Positions 37,310-45,171 of a stretch of 64,000 nucleotides of DNA are shown here, piece by piece (position 1 is the first letter of the stretch; each line of letters opens with the position of its first letter). Source of the DNA: JAJTFA01 sp051715425 (GTDB lineage Bacteria > Bacteroidota > Bacteroidia > UKL13-3); NCBI GenBank assembly GCA_051715425.1, contig JBPXJS010000008.1, positions 558,001 through 622,000 of the forward strand, given 5' to 3'. A model generated the notes under the pieces. That model had not been told where the DNA came from. It saw only the letters and a list, made by a program, of their open reading frames with translations, and made no database searches. A program made the position numbers and the translations under genes.

Positions 37310-37323
37310 CCCCTATCTATTAT

Positions 37324-37791
37324 ATGACTAAAGAACATCATTACCATTTATCCCTTAAGTGGCAGGGAAACCTGGGAACCGGAACCAGCGGAGTGCGGGC
37401 ATACAGCCGCAGCCATACGGTTAGCATATCAAATAAACCTGAGCTACACCTTACAACAGATAATCCACTTGTTGGCGATAAAACAAAACTAAACCCTGAG
37501 GATTTGCTGGTAAGTGCCATTGCCTCCTGCCATATGCTTTCCTATTTATACCTGTGTTCTTTGGAAGGTGTGGTGGTTACAAATTATACCGACCATGCCA
37601 CCGGTTTGATGCTGGAGAAAGAAGAAGGAGGAGGTAGTTTTAAAGAAGTGGTGCTAAACCCTGAAGTAACGGTGGCAGAAAGTTCCATGGTGGAAAGGGC
37701 ATTTGAACTCCATCATAAGGCACACGAAATTTGTTATATAGCCAACTCTGTAAACTTTGAAGTAAAAGCCAATCCTGTATGCAAAGCTTAG
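37324..37791 (+). CDS. OsmC-family peroxiredoxin-like protein
   Basis: 155 residues. NPEDLLVSAIASCHMLSYLYL carries the first active cysteine and HEICYIANSVNFEV the second, so the two-cysteine hydroperoxide centre is complete. The early Arg (GVRAYSRSH) and the Glu near VEGV are as in OsmC/Ohr. It reduces organic hydroperoxides in the cytosol. Its place inside an acetyltransferase operon suggests a stress or xenobiotic response. Confidence 0.88.
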   Translation: MTKEHHYHLSLKWQGNLGTGTSGVRAYSRSHTVSISNKPELHLTTDNPLVGDKTKLNPEDLLVSAIASCHMLSYLYLCSLEGVVVTNYTDHATGLMLEKEEGGGSFKEVVLNPEVTVAESSMVERAFELHHKAHEICYIANSVNFEVKANPVCKA

Positions 37792-38303
37792 ATATACAAC
37801 CCGACACATTCAATTACCTGTACAGAACAGCAAGAATGGAAGACCTGGAGCAGTTGAAAAAACTGGGATTACTGGCCTATAGTCAATACAGGCTAAAGCT
37901 CACAGAGGAAAACTGGAAGAAAATGGAAACCAGTTTTACAACAGGAACATCCATTAGTGATATACTTCAGATAGCACATGGATTTGTTTGTGAATTAAAC
38001 AGCCTTCCGGTAGGCATGGCATTTTTGGTTCCACATGGCCATCCCAACCAGTTGTTTCAGGAAGAATGGGCGCAAATACGTTTTGTTGGTGTACACCCTG
38101 AACATACGGGAAAGGGAATAGGCAGAAGTCTTACCGCGCTTTGTATACAAAAAGCAAGGGAAACCGGAGAACGAACCATAGCGTTGCACACCTCTGAAAT
38201 GATGGGAGCAGCACCACGTTTGTATGAAAGTTTTGGATTTACCATTCATCGGGTATTTGAACATTTTGGGAAGGAGTACCGCATTTATTTATTAAAACTT
38301 TAA
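37779..38303 (+). CDS. GNAT N-acetyltransferase
   Basis: 174 residues. The acetyl-CoA binding loop is HTGKGIGRSLTALCIQKARE, with the beta-5/alpha-4 segment (TIALHTSEMMG) and YESFGFTIHRVFEH, the usual Acetyltransf_1 ending. The start overlaps the OsmC stop by 13 bases, so coupling is tight. The substrate is unknown. An N-terminal pre-domain of about 20 residues is unique to this member. Confidence 0.85.
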   Translation: MQSLDIQPDTFNYLYRTARMEDLEQLKKLGLLAYSQYRLKLTEENWKKMETSFTTGTSISDILQIAHGFVCELNSLPVGMAFLVPHGHPNQLFQEEWAQIRFVGVHPEHTGKGIGRSLTALCIQKARETGERTIALHTSEMMGAAPRLYESFGFTIHRVFEHFGKEYRIYLLKL

Positions 38304-38305
38304 CC

Positions 38306-38779
38306 ATGAATAAAATCAGCTATAAACTGGCCTCCATTGATGATATACCTGAAGTGATTGATATGCGCATTGCTTTCCTCACCGAATTATCAGGCCCTCA
38401 TGACGAAGAAACAGTAAGAACATTAAAAGCTGCACTGCATAATTATTTTATAAATGCGATATCCGAAAATTCTTTTATCTGTTTTCTGGCCTTGGTTCAA
38501 AATGAAATAGCAGGTATAGGCGCTGTGGTATTGAGACAAAGAGCCGGATATTTTGCAAATCCAAACGGAAAAGAGGGTTATATCATGTGTATGTATACCA
38601 GACCGGAATTCCGCAAAAGAGGTATTTCAACTGAAATATTAAACAGGCTAATGGCTGAAGCAAAATCAAAAGGTACCTGCTTTTTTGAACTACATGCTAC
38701 CAAAGAGGGCGAACCTGTTTATATAAAAAACGGATTCATACAGCATCATGAACCAACTTACCGCAAAAACCTGTTATGA
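38306..38779 (+). CDS. GNAT N-acetyltransferase
   Basis: 157 residues. MNKISYKLASIDDIPEVIDMR is a typical GNAT beginning, and EFRKRGISTEILNRLMAEAK is the acetyl-CoA loop (R-K-R-G-I-S). FFELHATKEGEPVYIKNGF gives the conserved C-terminal Tyr/Asn region. The gap to the previous gene is 2 bases, and it overlaps the cupin gene by 4. Confidence 0.85.
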   Translation: MNKISYKLASIDDIPEVIDMRIAFLTELSGPHDEETVRTLKAALHNYFINAISENSFICFLALVQNEIAGIGAVVLRQRAGYFANPNGKEGYIMCMYTRPEFRKRGISTEILNRLMAEAKSKGTCFFELHATKEGEPVYIKNGFIQHHEPTYRKNLL

Positions 38780-39132
38780 AAAAACTCATCATGGAGAGCC
38801 TGGCTAAATACACCTGGGGAGAAAAATGCCAGAGTTTTGTTTTGCTTGAATCAGAAGGATTGAGCGTGAAGCTGGAGAAAATGCCACCGGGAACTACAGA
38901 AAACCTGCATGTTCACCATCAGGCACAGCAGGTATTCTACATATTAAAAGGTATTGCTGTATTTAGCAACTTTAGTGAGGAAATCAGGGTACATCCGAAT
39001 GAGGCGCTGCATATACAACCGGGTGAACAACACCTGATAAAAAATGAGCATAACGGTATGCTGGAATTTCTTGTTATTTCTCAACCGGCAACCACACACG
39101 ATAGAACCAATATCCAATCCACCAATAACTAA
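38776..39132 (+). CDS. Small cupin-domain protein
   Basis: 118 residues. The two cupin motifs are HVHHQAQQVFYILKGIAVF and HPNEALHIQPGEQHLIKN, with His/Glu metal ligands in the first and His in the second. No signal peptide is seen, so it is cytosolic. Function unknown; a small sensor, isomerase or dioxygenase is possible. It starts inside the preceding acetyltransferase stop. Confidence 0.82.
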   Translation: MKKLIMESLAKYTWGEKCQSFVLLESEGLSVKLEKMPPGTTENLHVHHQAQQVFYILKGIAVFSNFSEEIRVHPNEALHIQPGEQHLIKNEHNGMLEFLVISQPATTHDRTNIQSTNN

Positions 39133-39139
39133 ACACACC

Positions 39140-39991
39140 ATGAAAGAATTAACCTGTTGTCTGTTTTTACTCCTCCAAATTGGTTTGGGAGGGTCCCTGA
39201 AGGCTCAGCATAATCCTCCTTACGGAAATAACCCGGATGCCGGGAAATACATTCATATCAACGGTGTGAAACATTATTACGAAGTTTATGGATCAGGAAC
39301 ACCATTGTTGCTTATTCACGGTAATAGTACCGCAACATCAGGCTGGGCGCCTCAAATAGCGTATTTTAAAAAACAATACAAAGTATATTCAATTGATTGC
39401 CGGGGAAGAGGCAAATCTGAGTTGGGTTCCGATTCTTTAACATATATTCAACAGGCAAAAGATATGGCCGCATTTATCCAACTGATGAATATGGATTCTG
39501 TTTTTGTGATTGGAAAAAGCGATGGTGGTATTATAGCTTTGATGCTTGGAATATATTATCCCCAAAGGATAAAAAAAATAGTCAGTTTTGGTGCGAACAT
39601 TTTTCCAGATTCAACGGCACTCTTTCCTGAGACTGTTGACGAAATTCATAGAGAGAGGGTGCATGCAGAAAAAAAACACTCAGATAAAGACACCTCAGAA
39701 AACTGGTATTTAAAAGTACAACGTTTCCGGTTGATGGAGTTTCAACCCCACCTGACAGCAGCAGATCTGGGAAAGATTGCCATTCCGGTGCTTGTTATGA
39801 CATGTGACCGGGATGTGATTAAAGAAGAACATTCATTCTTTATCTACAAACATACTCCTCTGGCAAATTTTGCCTTATTGAACGGGGAAACCCATCATCT
39901 TGCCAGGCAAAATCCTGACTTGTTTAATTCTACTATTGAACGTTTTCTTTCCAAACCATTCAAAACAAATGCATACAGATTTCAGAATTAG
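39140..39991 (+). CDS. Secreted alpha/beta-hydrolase, last gene of the operon
   Basis: 283 residues from MKELTCCLFLLLQIGLGGSLKA, a signal peptide. An ATG at 39044 lies within the cupin gene and is rejected. Alpha/beta-hydrolase signs are HGNSTATSGW (oxyanion), GKSDGGIIALM (nucleophile Ser in GxSxG) and GETHHLARQNP (catalytic His), with an Asp in MTCDRDVI. It may hydrolyse an ester or amide outside the cytoplasm. It is the only exported product of the operon. Confidence 0.83.
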   Translation: MKELTCCLFLLLQIGLGGSLKAQHNPPYGNNPDAGKYIHINGVKHYYEVYGSGTPLLLIHGNSTATSGWAPQIAYFKKQYKVYSIDCRGRGKSELGSDSLTYIQQAKDMAAFIQLMNMDSVFVIGKSDGGIIALMLGIYYPQRIKKIVSFGANIFPDSTALFPETVDEIHRERVHAEKKHSDKDTSENWYLKVQRFRLMEFQPHLTAADLGKIAIPVLVMTCDRDVIKEEHSFFIYKHTPLANFALLNGETHHLARQNPDLFNSTIERFLSKPFKTNAYRFQN

Positions 39992-40216
39992 TGCACCCAC
40001 ATTGAATGAACAAATGCATTATACAAAAAACGGTTAACATCATTCTACTTCTATTTAACAAATATCACCCCTACCCAATGCATCCATTTTCCAATCTATT
40101 TTATTAGCACTGCTCCTGAGATGAATGCATACGGGAATCCGGAATGATGGAATTGGATATTTGAACAAAGAAAAAAACGCACAAAAAAATAAGTCACCTA
40201 CATTCCAGGGTTTAAC

Positions 40217-40224
40217 TACATTTG
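40217..40224 (+). promoter_or_regulatory. -7 box TACATTTG before the DUF1304 gene
   Basis: Exact TAnnTTTG match 23 bases before the ATG at 40248, inside a 256-base gap with no gene. The same eight bases occur before the DUF3124 gene. Confidence 0.45.
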
Positions 40225-40247
40225 AATAACCCCAAATATGTTAACCA

Positions 40248-40619
40248 ATGGAAACAATTTGCAACTTGTTAATAGCTCTTATTGCCGCTGCTCATTTATA
40301 TTTTTTATGGCTTGAAATGTTTGCCTGGGAAACGGCAGGTAAAAAAGCCTTTAAAGGAGCCATGCCGGATAGCCTGTTTACCCCCACCAAAACCTTAGCG
40401 GCCAATCAGGGCTTATACAATGGATTTTTAGCTGCCGGGTTAATATGGACTTTTTTTATTACCGATATAAACTGGCGAACCAATATCGCTGTATTCTTTT
40501 TAAGCTGTGTGGCCATAGCTGGAATTTATGGCGCATTTACCGCCTCCAAAAAAATATTCTTTATTCAGGCTTTGCCCGCCATTCTTGCTTTAACATGTAT
40601 AGGTGCAAGTATCTTTTAA
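40248..40619 (+). CDS. DUF1304 small membrane protein
   Basis: 123 residues. ICNLLIALIAAAHLYFLWLEMFAW is the DUF1304 signature, with the conserved His and Glu in the first helix. Three further helices follow (GLYNGFLAAGLIWTFF, TNIAVFFLSCVAIAGIYGAF, FFIQALPAILALTCIGA). TLAANQGLYNGFLA is the second family block. The function is unknown; it may be an integral membrane protein of the cytoplasmic membrane. Confidence 0.87.
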   Translation: METICNLLIALIAAAHLYFLWLEMFAWETAGKKAFKGAMPDSLFTPTKTLAANQGLYNGFLAAGLIWTFFITDINWRTNIAVFFLSCVAIAGIYGAFTASKKIFFIQALPAILALTCIGASIF

Positions 40620-40901
40620 TATAGAACCTAAAAGTAAAATACTTCATCCCTATTGAAGAAAGCTGACAATGGCAAAACAATATATCACTTAAGTTACTAA
40701 GTGGACAGCCTACCTGAGAATACTAAAATCTTAATTGCTTTAAATTCCCTATCAATGGAGAATACGGTGGCCATACTCACAAACCTGCCGCTATTCCAAT
40801 ATGGAATACTTTATTCGAAAATTTAATACTTATGCTTCAAATACAGCTAACAGCCTGAAAACATAATATTTAAGCTATTTATCAGGTGTTTTTCTGTAAA
40901 A
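40620..40901. other. Gap of about 280 bases without a gene
   Basis: No open frame or RNA is recognised here. The only structured part is ATTCC-N5-GGAAT at 40793-40807, a possible regulator site. Together with the tandem palindromes that follow, it makes a long, regulated 5' region for the multicopper oxidase gene. Confidence 0.5.
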
Positions 40902-40944
40902 AAAAAGAGTGTTTTCACTCTATAAAAAGAGTGTTTTCACTCTT
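40902..40944. promoter_or_regulatory. Tandem palindromic operators before the multicopper oxidase gene
   Basis: Two near-identical 16-18 base palindromes: AGAGTG-TTTT-CACTCT at 40906-40921 and AAGAGTG-TTTT-CACTCTT at 40927-40944, 22 bases apart (about two helical turns). The CTTG at 40943-40945 overlaps the second site and could be the -33 element of a promoter whose -7 box (CAACTTTG, about 40965) differs from consensus by one base. A repressor of the Crp/Fnr or TetR kind would block such a promoter. Confidence 0.6.
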
Positions 40945-41012
40945 GAATGTTACATAATAAGGATTCAACTTTGTTACCTGACTAAAACAACTACTACATT
41001 AAACCCAACCTT

Positions 41013-42902
41013 ATGAAAAAGAAAGCTGCTGTAAAAATGCTGGCATTTACCCTAACGATACTTTTATCGGTTAGTTTAAGGGCCCAGTTTGTTAACCCTG
41101 TTCCTATTCCCTACCTCATGAAGGGTGCTACCTTTAACCTGAAAGTTCAAACCTCATCGCACAACTTTAACCCTAATGCGGCTCCTTCAGATTCGTTAAA
41201 CGTAAGTATACCTACTTATTGTTATAATCAGTCTGACTCGAGCAGCATGACTTACCTTGGGCCAACCATGATCTGGCCAAAAGGCAAACCCATTCAGATT
41301 AATGTTACCAATAACCTTCCCGGATCAGAAACAACCGTTCACTGGCATGGTTTGAACCTTCCTGGAGAAATGGATGGTGGGCCGCATGAGGTAATAAAAC
41401 CAGATAGTGTTTGGAATCCTGCATTTAGTGTGATTGATCCGATACAAACGGTTTGGTATCACTCCCACCTGATGGACTCAACAACGGAGCAGGTGGTGAT
41501 GGGACTGGCCGGTATGATTATTATAGAAGATACTGTAAACGATAACTTAAGAAATCAGCTTCCACACGATTATGGCAAAAACGACTTCCCTATTGTTATA
41601 CAGGAGAAAGCATTTCTACCTGCAGTTGCCGGCAAGGTACCTGGCTTAAATGCCGGATCCAAGCCCGGTGCCAATAGCACCATAACATTAATTAATGGTG
41701 TAACCAGACCTTACCTTAAGGTTCCTCAATCAATGGTTCGTTTCAGGGTACTTAACGGGTCACCAAGAAAATCTTTTCAGCTTGGCTTCTCTGATATACT
41801 CAACAACCCATCTTCATTTGATACAACATGGTTAATAGCTACCGATGGCGGATACACCGGTCAACCTCACCCAATGGACTCTTTTCTGATTTCTCCGGGA
41901 GAACGTATGGAAATGCTTGTTAACTTTTCCAATGCTGCACAGGGTGATACTATTTATATGAGCAACCTTGTTCGGTCTATACCTCTTGATATTATTGTAG
42001 GCCAGGTTGGAAATAATCCCAATCCGCCACAATCAAGAGCAGGAACTCCTGGCAGTGCCTTTCTCGCATTAATTGTTGATACCAATGTGAAGCCACAAAC
42101 CAAGATTACGACTCCCCCTCCATCCGTTCTGCTCCCCTATTCAGTTGATACTGTAACCAACGTAGTAAAAAAACGTGTTAAACGTCTGGTAAGTATTGCA
42201 GGTGGCAGTGGCACCGGAGGTCAATGGACCATTGATTCCCTTCCAATGAATATGAGTACTATTAATGATACCATCTGGGTAGATAAAAAAGAAATGTGGA
42301 CCATTATCAACACAACCAATGTGGCTCATCCTTTCCATATACACAAAGTACAATTTCAGGTAGCACGTTACACCGGATTTATTGGCACAGATAGTACCAC
42401 CTTTGGCACTTATACATACCCGAATCTGCCCGCCTATATGATGGGATACAAAGATGACATACTGATCAGAGCAAATTCCACCATGACCTTTGTTGCAGCA
42501 TTTGACAGTTTCCCTTCGATGATGATTGATAGCATGATGGCATTTATGTATCACTGCCATATTCTTACCCATGAAGATAACAGCATGATGCACCAGTTTA
42601 TAGTGGTTGACTCCTTAACTTACCATGGTGGTGGCGGAATGGGTACAAACAAACTAACCAGCCGAAACTCGCTTACCCTATATCCAAACCCTGCAGGAGA
42701 TATCATTTACCTGAAAGGTTCAAATATAGAAGCCGGTACTGTAAGAATCTCTGATTTACTTGGAAGAACGCTTAAGGAAGTTAAACTGAAGGCATTTGAC
42801 GGAAGTACTTCTGTTTCCGTAGCTGACCTTCCAAGAGGAGTGGTATTTGTTGAATGGTCGTCAGGAGATAAACGATCTGTGCAGAAAATTATCCTGCACT
42901 AA
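41013..42902 (+). CDS. Secreted multicopper oxidase with T9SS sorting domain
   Basis: 629 residues with a signal peptide (LAFTLTILLSVSLRAQ). All four copper-binding blocks are present: HWHGLNLPGEMDGG, WYHSHLMDS, HPFHIHKV and YHCHILTHEDNSMM. This makes it a functional three-domain oxidase (type 1 plus trinuclear centres). After about residue 545 the T9SS type A domain follows (LTLYPNPAGDIIYL). It oxidises a metal ion, phenol or other donor with oxygen at the cell surface. A terminator follows it, so it is monocistronic, but regulatory sites link it to its neighbours. Confidence 0.93.
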   Translation: MKKKAAVKMLAFTLTILLSVSLRAQFVNPVPIPYLMKGATFNLKVQTSSHNFNPNAAPSDSLNVSIPTYCYNQSDSSSMTYLGPTMIWPKGKPIQINVTNNLPGSETTVHWHGLNLPGEMDGGPHEVIKPDSVWNPAFSVIDPIQTVWYHSHLMDSTTEQVVMGLAGMIIIEDTVNDNLRNQLPHDYGKNDFPIVIQEKAFLPAVAGKVPGLNAGSKPGANSTITLINGVTRPYLKVPQSMVRFRVLNGSPRKSFQLGFSDILNNPSSFDTTWLIATDGGYTGQPHPMDSFLISPGERMEMLVNFSNAAQGDTIYMSNLVRSIPLDIIVGQVGNNPNPPQSRAGTPGSAFLALIVDTNVKPQTKITTPPPSVLLPYSVDTVTNVVKKRVKRLVSIAGGSGTGGQWTIDSLPMNMSTINDTIWVDKKEMWTIINTTNVAHPFHIHKVQFQVARYTGFIGTDSTTFGTYTYPNLPAYMMGYKDDILIRANSTMTFVAAFDSFPSMMIDSMMAFMYHCHILTHEDNSMMHQFIVVDSLTYHGGGGMGTNKLTSRNSLTLYPNPAGDIIYLKGSNIEAGTVRISDLLGRTLKEVKLKAFDGSTSVSVADLPRGVVFVEWSSGDKRSVQKIILH

Positions 42903-42921
42903 TATATTCAATACCCCTTTT

Positions 42922-42960
42922 AAAAGCCCGCTGTATATGTTTTCATATCAGCGGGCTTTT
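42922..42960 (+). terminator. Rho-independent terminator after the multicopper oxidase gene
   Basis: Stem AAAAGCCCGCTG / CAGCGGGCTTTT with a 15-base loop, preceded by an A-tract and followed by GTTTT. It lies 20 bases after the stop codon and works in both directions. Confidence 0.85.
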
Positions 42961-43030
42961 GTTTTAAGTAACCTGATAGGGGTTTTAATCCTGTAGCTTG
43001 TCTTTTCAGATTAATGAAACCATATAGCCA

Positions 43031-43648
43031 ATGAGTAATCAGTTAAAGAACCTCCTCAGCACAGAGCAATACCAGCATCTATTTGATCATTTTAATGACG
43101 TTTATCCTTTTAGTCCGGCAGAATATGAAGCCTTATTTGCACAATTTTACCTGCGTAAGGTTAAAAAGGGAGAGCATATTTTTGAACAGGGCAGGGTTCC
43201 AACTTATGGAGGATATATTTTATATGGAGCAGTACGATATTACTGTGTAACAGAAAATGGAGATGATATTACCATTAACTTTTTGTTTGAAGGAGACTGT
43301 GTGAGTGACTGCCACAATGCGCTGCACCAATCACCTATTACCTACAATGCGGTAGCCATTGAAGATTGCACCTTAATATGCCTTCACAGAAACTCGTACG
43401 AAGAATTAATTAACTCTAGTCCCGCATTTGCCAATTTTTATATTGTAAAAAAAGAACTTCAAACCCGAGAACAAATTGACCGCCTGGTAAAAATCACAGG
43501 TGCCAGTGCTCAGGAACGATACGCTGAATTGCTGAACACCCGGCCAGAAGTGCTTCTCAGGGTGCCACAACGTTTTATTGCATCTTTCCTGGGGATCCAT
43601 TCTCACTCTCTGAGCAGACTGAAAAAAGAATTTGTGCCCAATCTCTAA
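43031..43648 (+). CDS. Crp/Fnr-family transcription regulator
   Basis: 205 residues. Residues 15-120 form a cyclic-nucleotide-binding fold (KKGEHIFEQGRVPTYGGYI, NFLFEGDCVSDC). The C-terminal HTH is short (RFIASFLGIHSHSLSRLKKEF). There is no Fnr-type N-terminal cysteine cluster. The ligand is unknown. It lies between the multicopper oxidase and cytochrome genes, each preceded by a palindrome, so it is the obvious candidate regulator. Confidence 0.87.
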   Translation: MSNQLKNLLSTEQYQHLFDHFNDVYPFSPAEYEALFAQFYLRKVKKGEHIFEQGRVPTYGGYILYGAVRYYCVTENGDDITINFLFEGDCVSDCHNALHQSPITYNAVAIEDCTLICLHRNSYEELINSSPAFANFYIVKKELQTREQIDRLVKITGASAQERYAELLNTRPEVLLRVPQRFIASFLGIHSHSLSRLKKEFVPNL

Positions 43649-43652
43649 AAAC

Positions 43653-43666
43653 GTAACATAGGTTAC
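43653..43666. promoter_or_regulatory. Palindrome GTAAC-N4-GTTAC before the cytochrome c gene
   Basis: A perfect inverted repeat GTAAC/GTTAC with a 4-base centre (ATAG), 60 bases before the cytochrome start codon and 4 bases after the regulator's stop. The half site GTTAC recurs around the multicopper oxidase promoter (about 40950 and 40974) and GTAAC upstream of the regulator itself (about 42967). Confidence 0.5.
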
Positions 43667-43725
43667 TTCTGATCAAATAAGCCTGTTGTTTTTTTGCAGC
43701 ATTAAAAAACTCAGAAAAAGTAATC

Positions 43726-44313
43726 ATGAAAAAATTATTAGCAATAGCATGTTTGGCTAGCATCGTGTATTATATCACCGGCTGCACCAACAATTCAAAA
43801 AGTAAAGCAGCCACAGCTTCACCAGCACCTTTAAGCAAAGATTCTTTAATTAAAAGAGGGGAATACCTTGTTACTATAGGAGGTTGTAATGATTGCCATA
43901 CACCAAAAGTTTTTTCAGAAAAAGGAATGGGGCTTGATACCAAACGCATCCTTTCAGGACACCCACGTGAAGAAGTTTTACCGGAGTTTTTTAAAGATGG
44001 TGTTTCAAAAGGAATCATTCAATCAAATAACGGATTAACAGCATGGAAAGGTCCGTGGGGAACTTCTTTCGCAGCAAACATCACCCCTGATGGGGAATCA
44101 GGTATAGGCAACTGGACATTGGAACAATTTAAAACTTCATTGCGCGAGGGTAAGGCCAAAGGATTACCTGGTAGTAGAATGTTATTGCCCCCAATGCCAT
44201 GGTTCAACTTTGCTGTGATGTCTGATACGGATATAGAATGTGTATTTGAATACCTGAAATCACTTCCTCCAGTTAAAAATCATGTTCCGGCACCAGTGGA
44301 GCCAAATGCTTAA
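43726..44313 (+). CDS. c-type cytochrome lipoprotein
   Basis: 195 residues with a lipobox (YYITGC, Cys 20), so it is membrane-anchored. There is one haem motif, GGCNDCH (CxxCH), and a likely distal Met in LLPPMPWFNF. The second half, ITPDGESGIGNWTLEQFKTSLREG, matches the diheme-type cytochrome family found with dehydrogenases, but only one CxxCH is present. It could carry electrons to or from the multicopper oxidase, although the two proteins may sit in different places. Confidence 0.87.
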   Translation: MKKLLAIACLASIVYYITGCTNNSKSKAATASPAPLSKDSLIKRGEYLVTIGGCNDCHTPKVFSEKGMGLDTKRILSGHPREEVLPEFFKDGVSKGIIQSNNGLTAWKGPWGTSFAANITPDGESGIGNWTLEQFKTSLREGKAKGLPGSRMLLPPMPWFNFAVMSDTDIECVFEYLKSLPPVKNHVPAPVEPNA

Positions 44314-44347
44314 GCCCCCATTTTCATAGTAACCAAATAGGCTAAAG

Positions 44348-44375
44348 GCCGTCCGGTTTCCGGGCGGCTTTTTTT
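44348..44375 (+). terminator. Rho-independent terminator after the cytochrome gene
   Basis: Stem GCCGTCCGG / CCGGGCGGC (one G-T pair) with a 3-base loop, followed by seven T residues. 34 bases after the stop codon. Confidence 0.85.
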
Positions 44376-44422
44376 ATTTCACAGCCCCCATAACAGAAGA
44401 ACAAAAGACAATTATAACAATC

Positions 44423-44468
44423 TTTTTGTAAACCATACTTGACATTTTGTAAATCATGATTATCTTTG
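44423..44468 (+). promoter_or_regulatory. Promoter with direct repeats before the membrane protein/Xre gene pair
   Basis: TATCTTTG at 44461-44468 is an exact -7 box, and a CTTG at 44438-44441 lies 19 bases upstream as -33. The direct repeats TTTTTGTAAACCAT (44423-44436) and ATTTTGTAAATCAT (44444-44457) are offset by 21 bases, so they face the same side of the helix and flank the -33. The Xre-type product of the operon is the likely ligand. Confidence 0.6.
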
Positions 44469-44487
44469 CCTTATCATTTTATGCCTG

Positions 44488-44973
44488 ATGATACCTGTAT
44501 CTATAATCATGTGTTGCCTGGCAGTATTTGTACTGAATAATCATTTTAGCCCTATGATACCCTATTTAATATTACCCAATTATTTCAAATGGATCGGCCT
44601 GATCTTCATTACAGGAGGCTTTGTTCTTAATGGTTTAAATCAACCGGATATTAATAACCTGGCTTCCGGAGAAGGGTTATTGGTGCAGTTGCTTATACTA
44701 TGCGGTTTGTTATTATTTACAGGATCCAAACAAAAAACGGAAGACGAACTGGTAAAACATTACAGGCTTGTTTCATTGCAATGGGCTGTACTTATTTTTA
44801 TCACAGCAAGGGCATCTTTTAAAGTGATTGCCTGGCAGCAGGGCGATTCAACTCTTGAAACGGATTTTGGTGTGAATTTTCTTCTGGAGGTTTATGTCAT
44901 CCTGTTTTATTACCTGATTTATGTAAAGGATAAGCTTAGCCAACTTTTTAGCGCAAACGACAAATCAGAATGA
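44488..44973 (+). CDS. Small membrane protein coupled to an Xre regulator
   Basis: 161 residues with about five hydrophobic helices (SIIMCCLAVFVLNNHF, WIGLIFITGGFVL, GLLVQLLILCGLLLF, WAVLIFITARASF, FLLEVYVILFYYLIYV). The start at 44488 is chosen because an ATG at 44481 is out of frame. The family is not recognised with confidence (DUF2178-like). The overlap with the regulator gene (ATGA) implies a joint function, perhaps a membrane sensor for the regulator. Confidence 0.72.
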   Translation: MIPVSIIMCCLAVFVLNNHFSPMIPYLILPNYFKWIGLIFITGGFVLNGLNQPDINNLASGEGLLVQLLILCGLLLFTGSKQKTEDELVKHYRLVSLQWAVLIFITARASFKVIAWQQGDSTLETDFGVNFLLEVYVILFYYLIYVKDKLSQLFSANDKSE

Positions 44974-45170
44974 AAAATGTAATAAAAGTAGAGCGGGCCA
45001 AAAGAAATATCACACAGGAGGAGTTGGCTAAACAGGTAGAGGTTTCCAGACAAACCATTAATGCCATTGAAACAGGCAAGTTTGTGCCATCCACTGTACT
45101 TGCGCTTAAGCTCTCCAGGTATTTTAAAATCACTGTAAATGAAATTTTCGAACTGGAAAAAAAAGATTGA
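44970..45170 (+). CDS. Xre-family HTH regulator, minimal 66-residue form
   Basis: 66 residues consisting of little more than one HTH (TQEELAKQVEVSRQTINAIE). Such YgzD-like regulators are commonly encoded next to a small membrane protein. It probably binds the 21-base-spaced repeats before the pair. The gene ends 1 base before the beta-lactamase-fold hydrolase gene, so the three may form one transcript. Confidence 0.88.
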   Translation: MKNVIKVERAKRNITQEELAKQVEVSRQTINAIETGKFVPSTVLALKLSRYFKITVNEIFELEKKD

Positions 45171-45171
45171 T

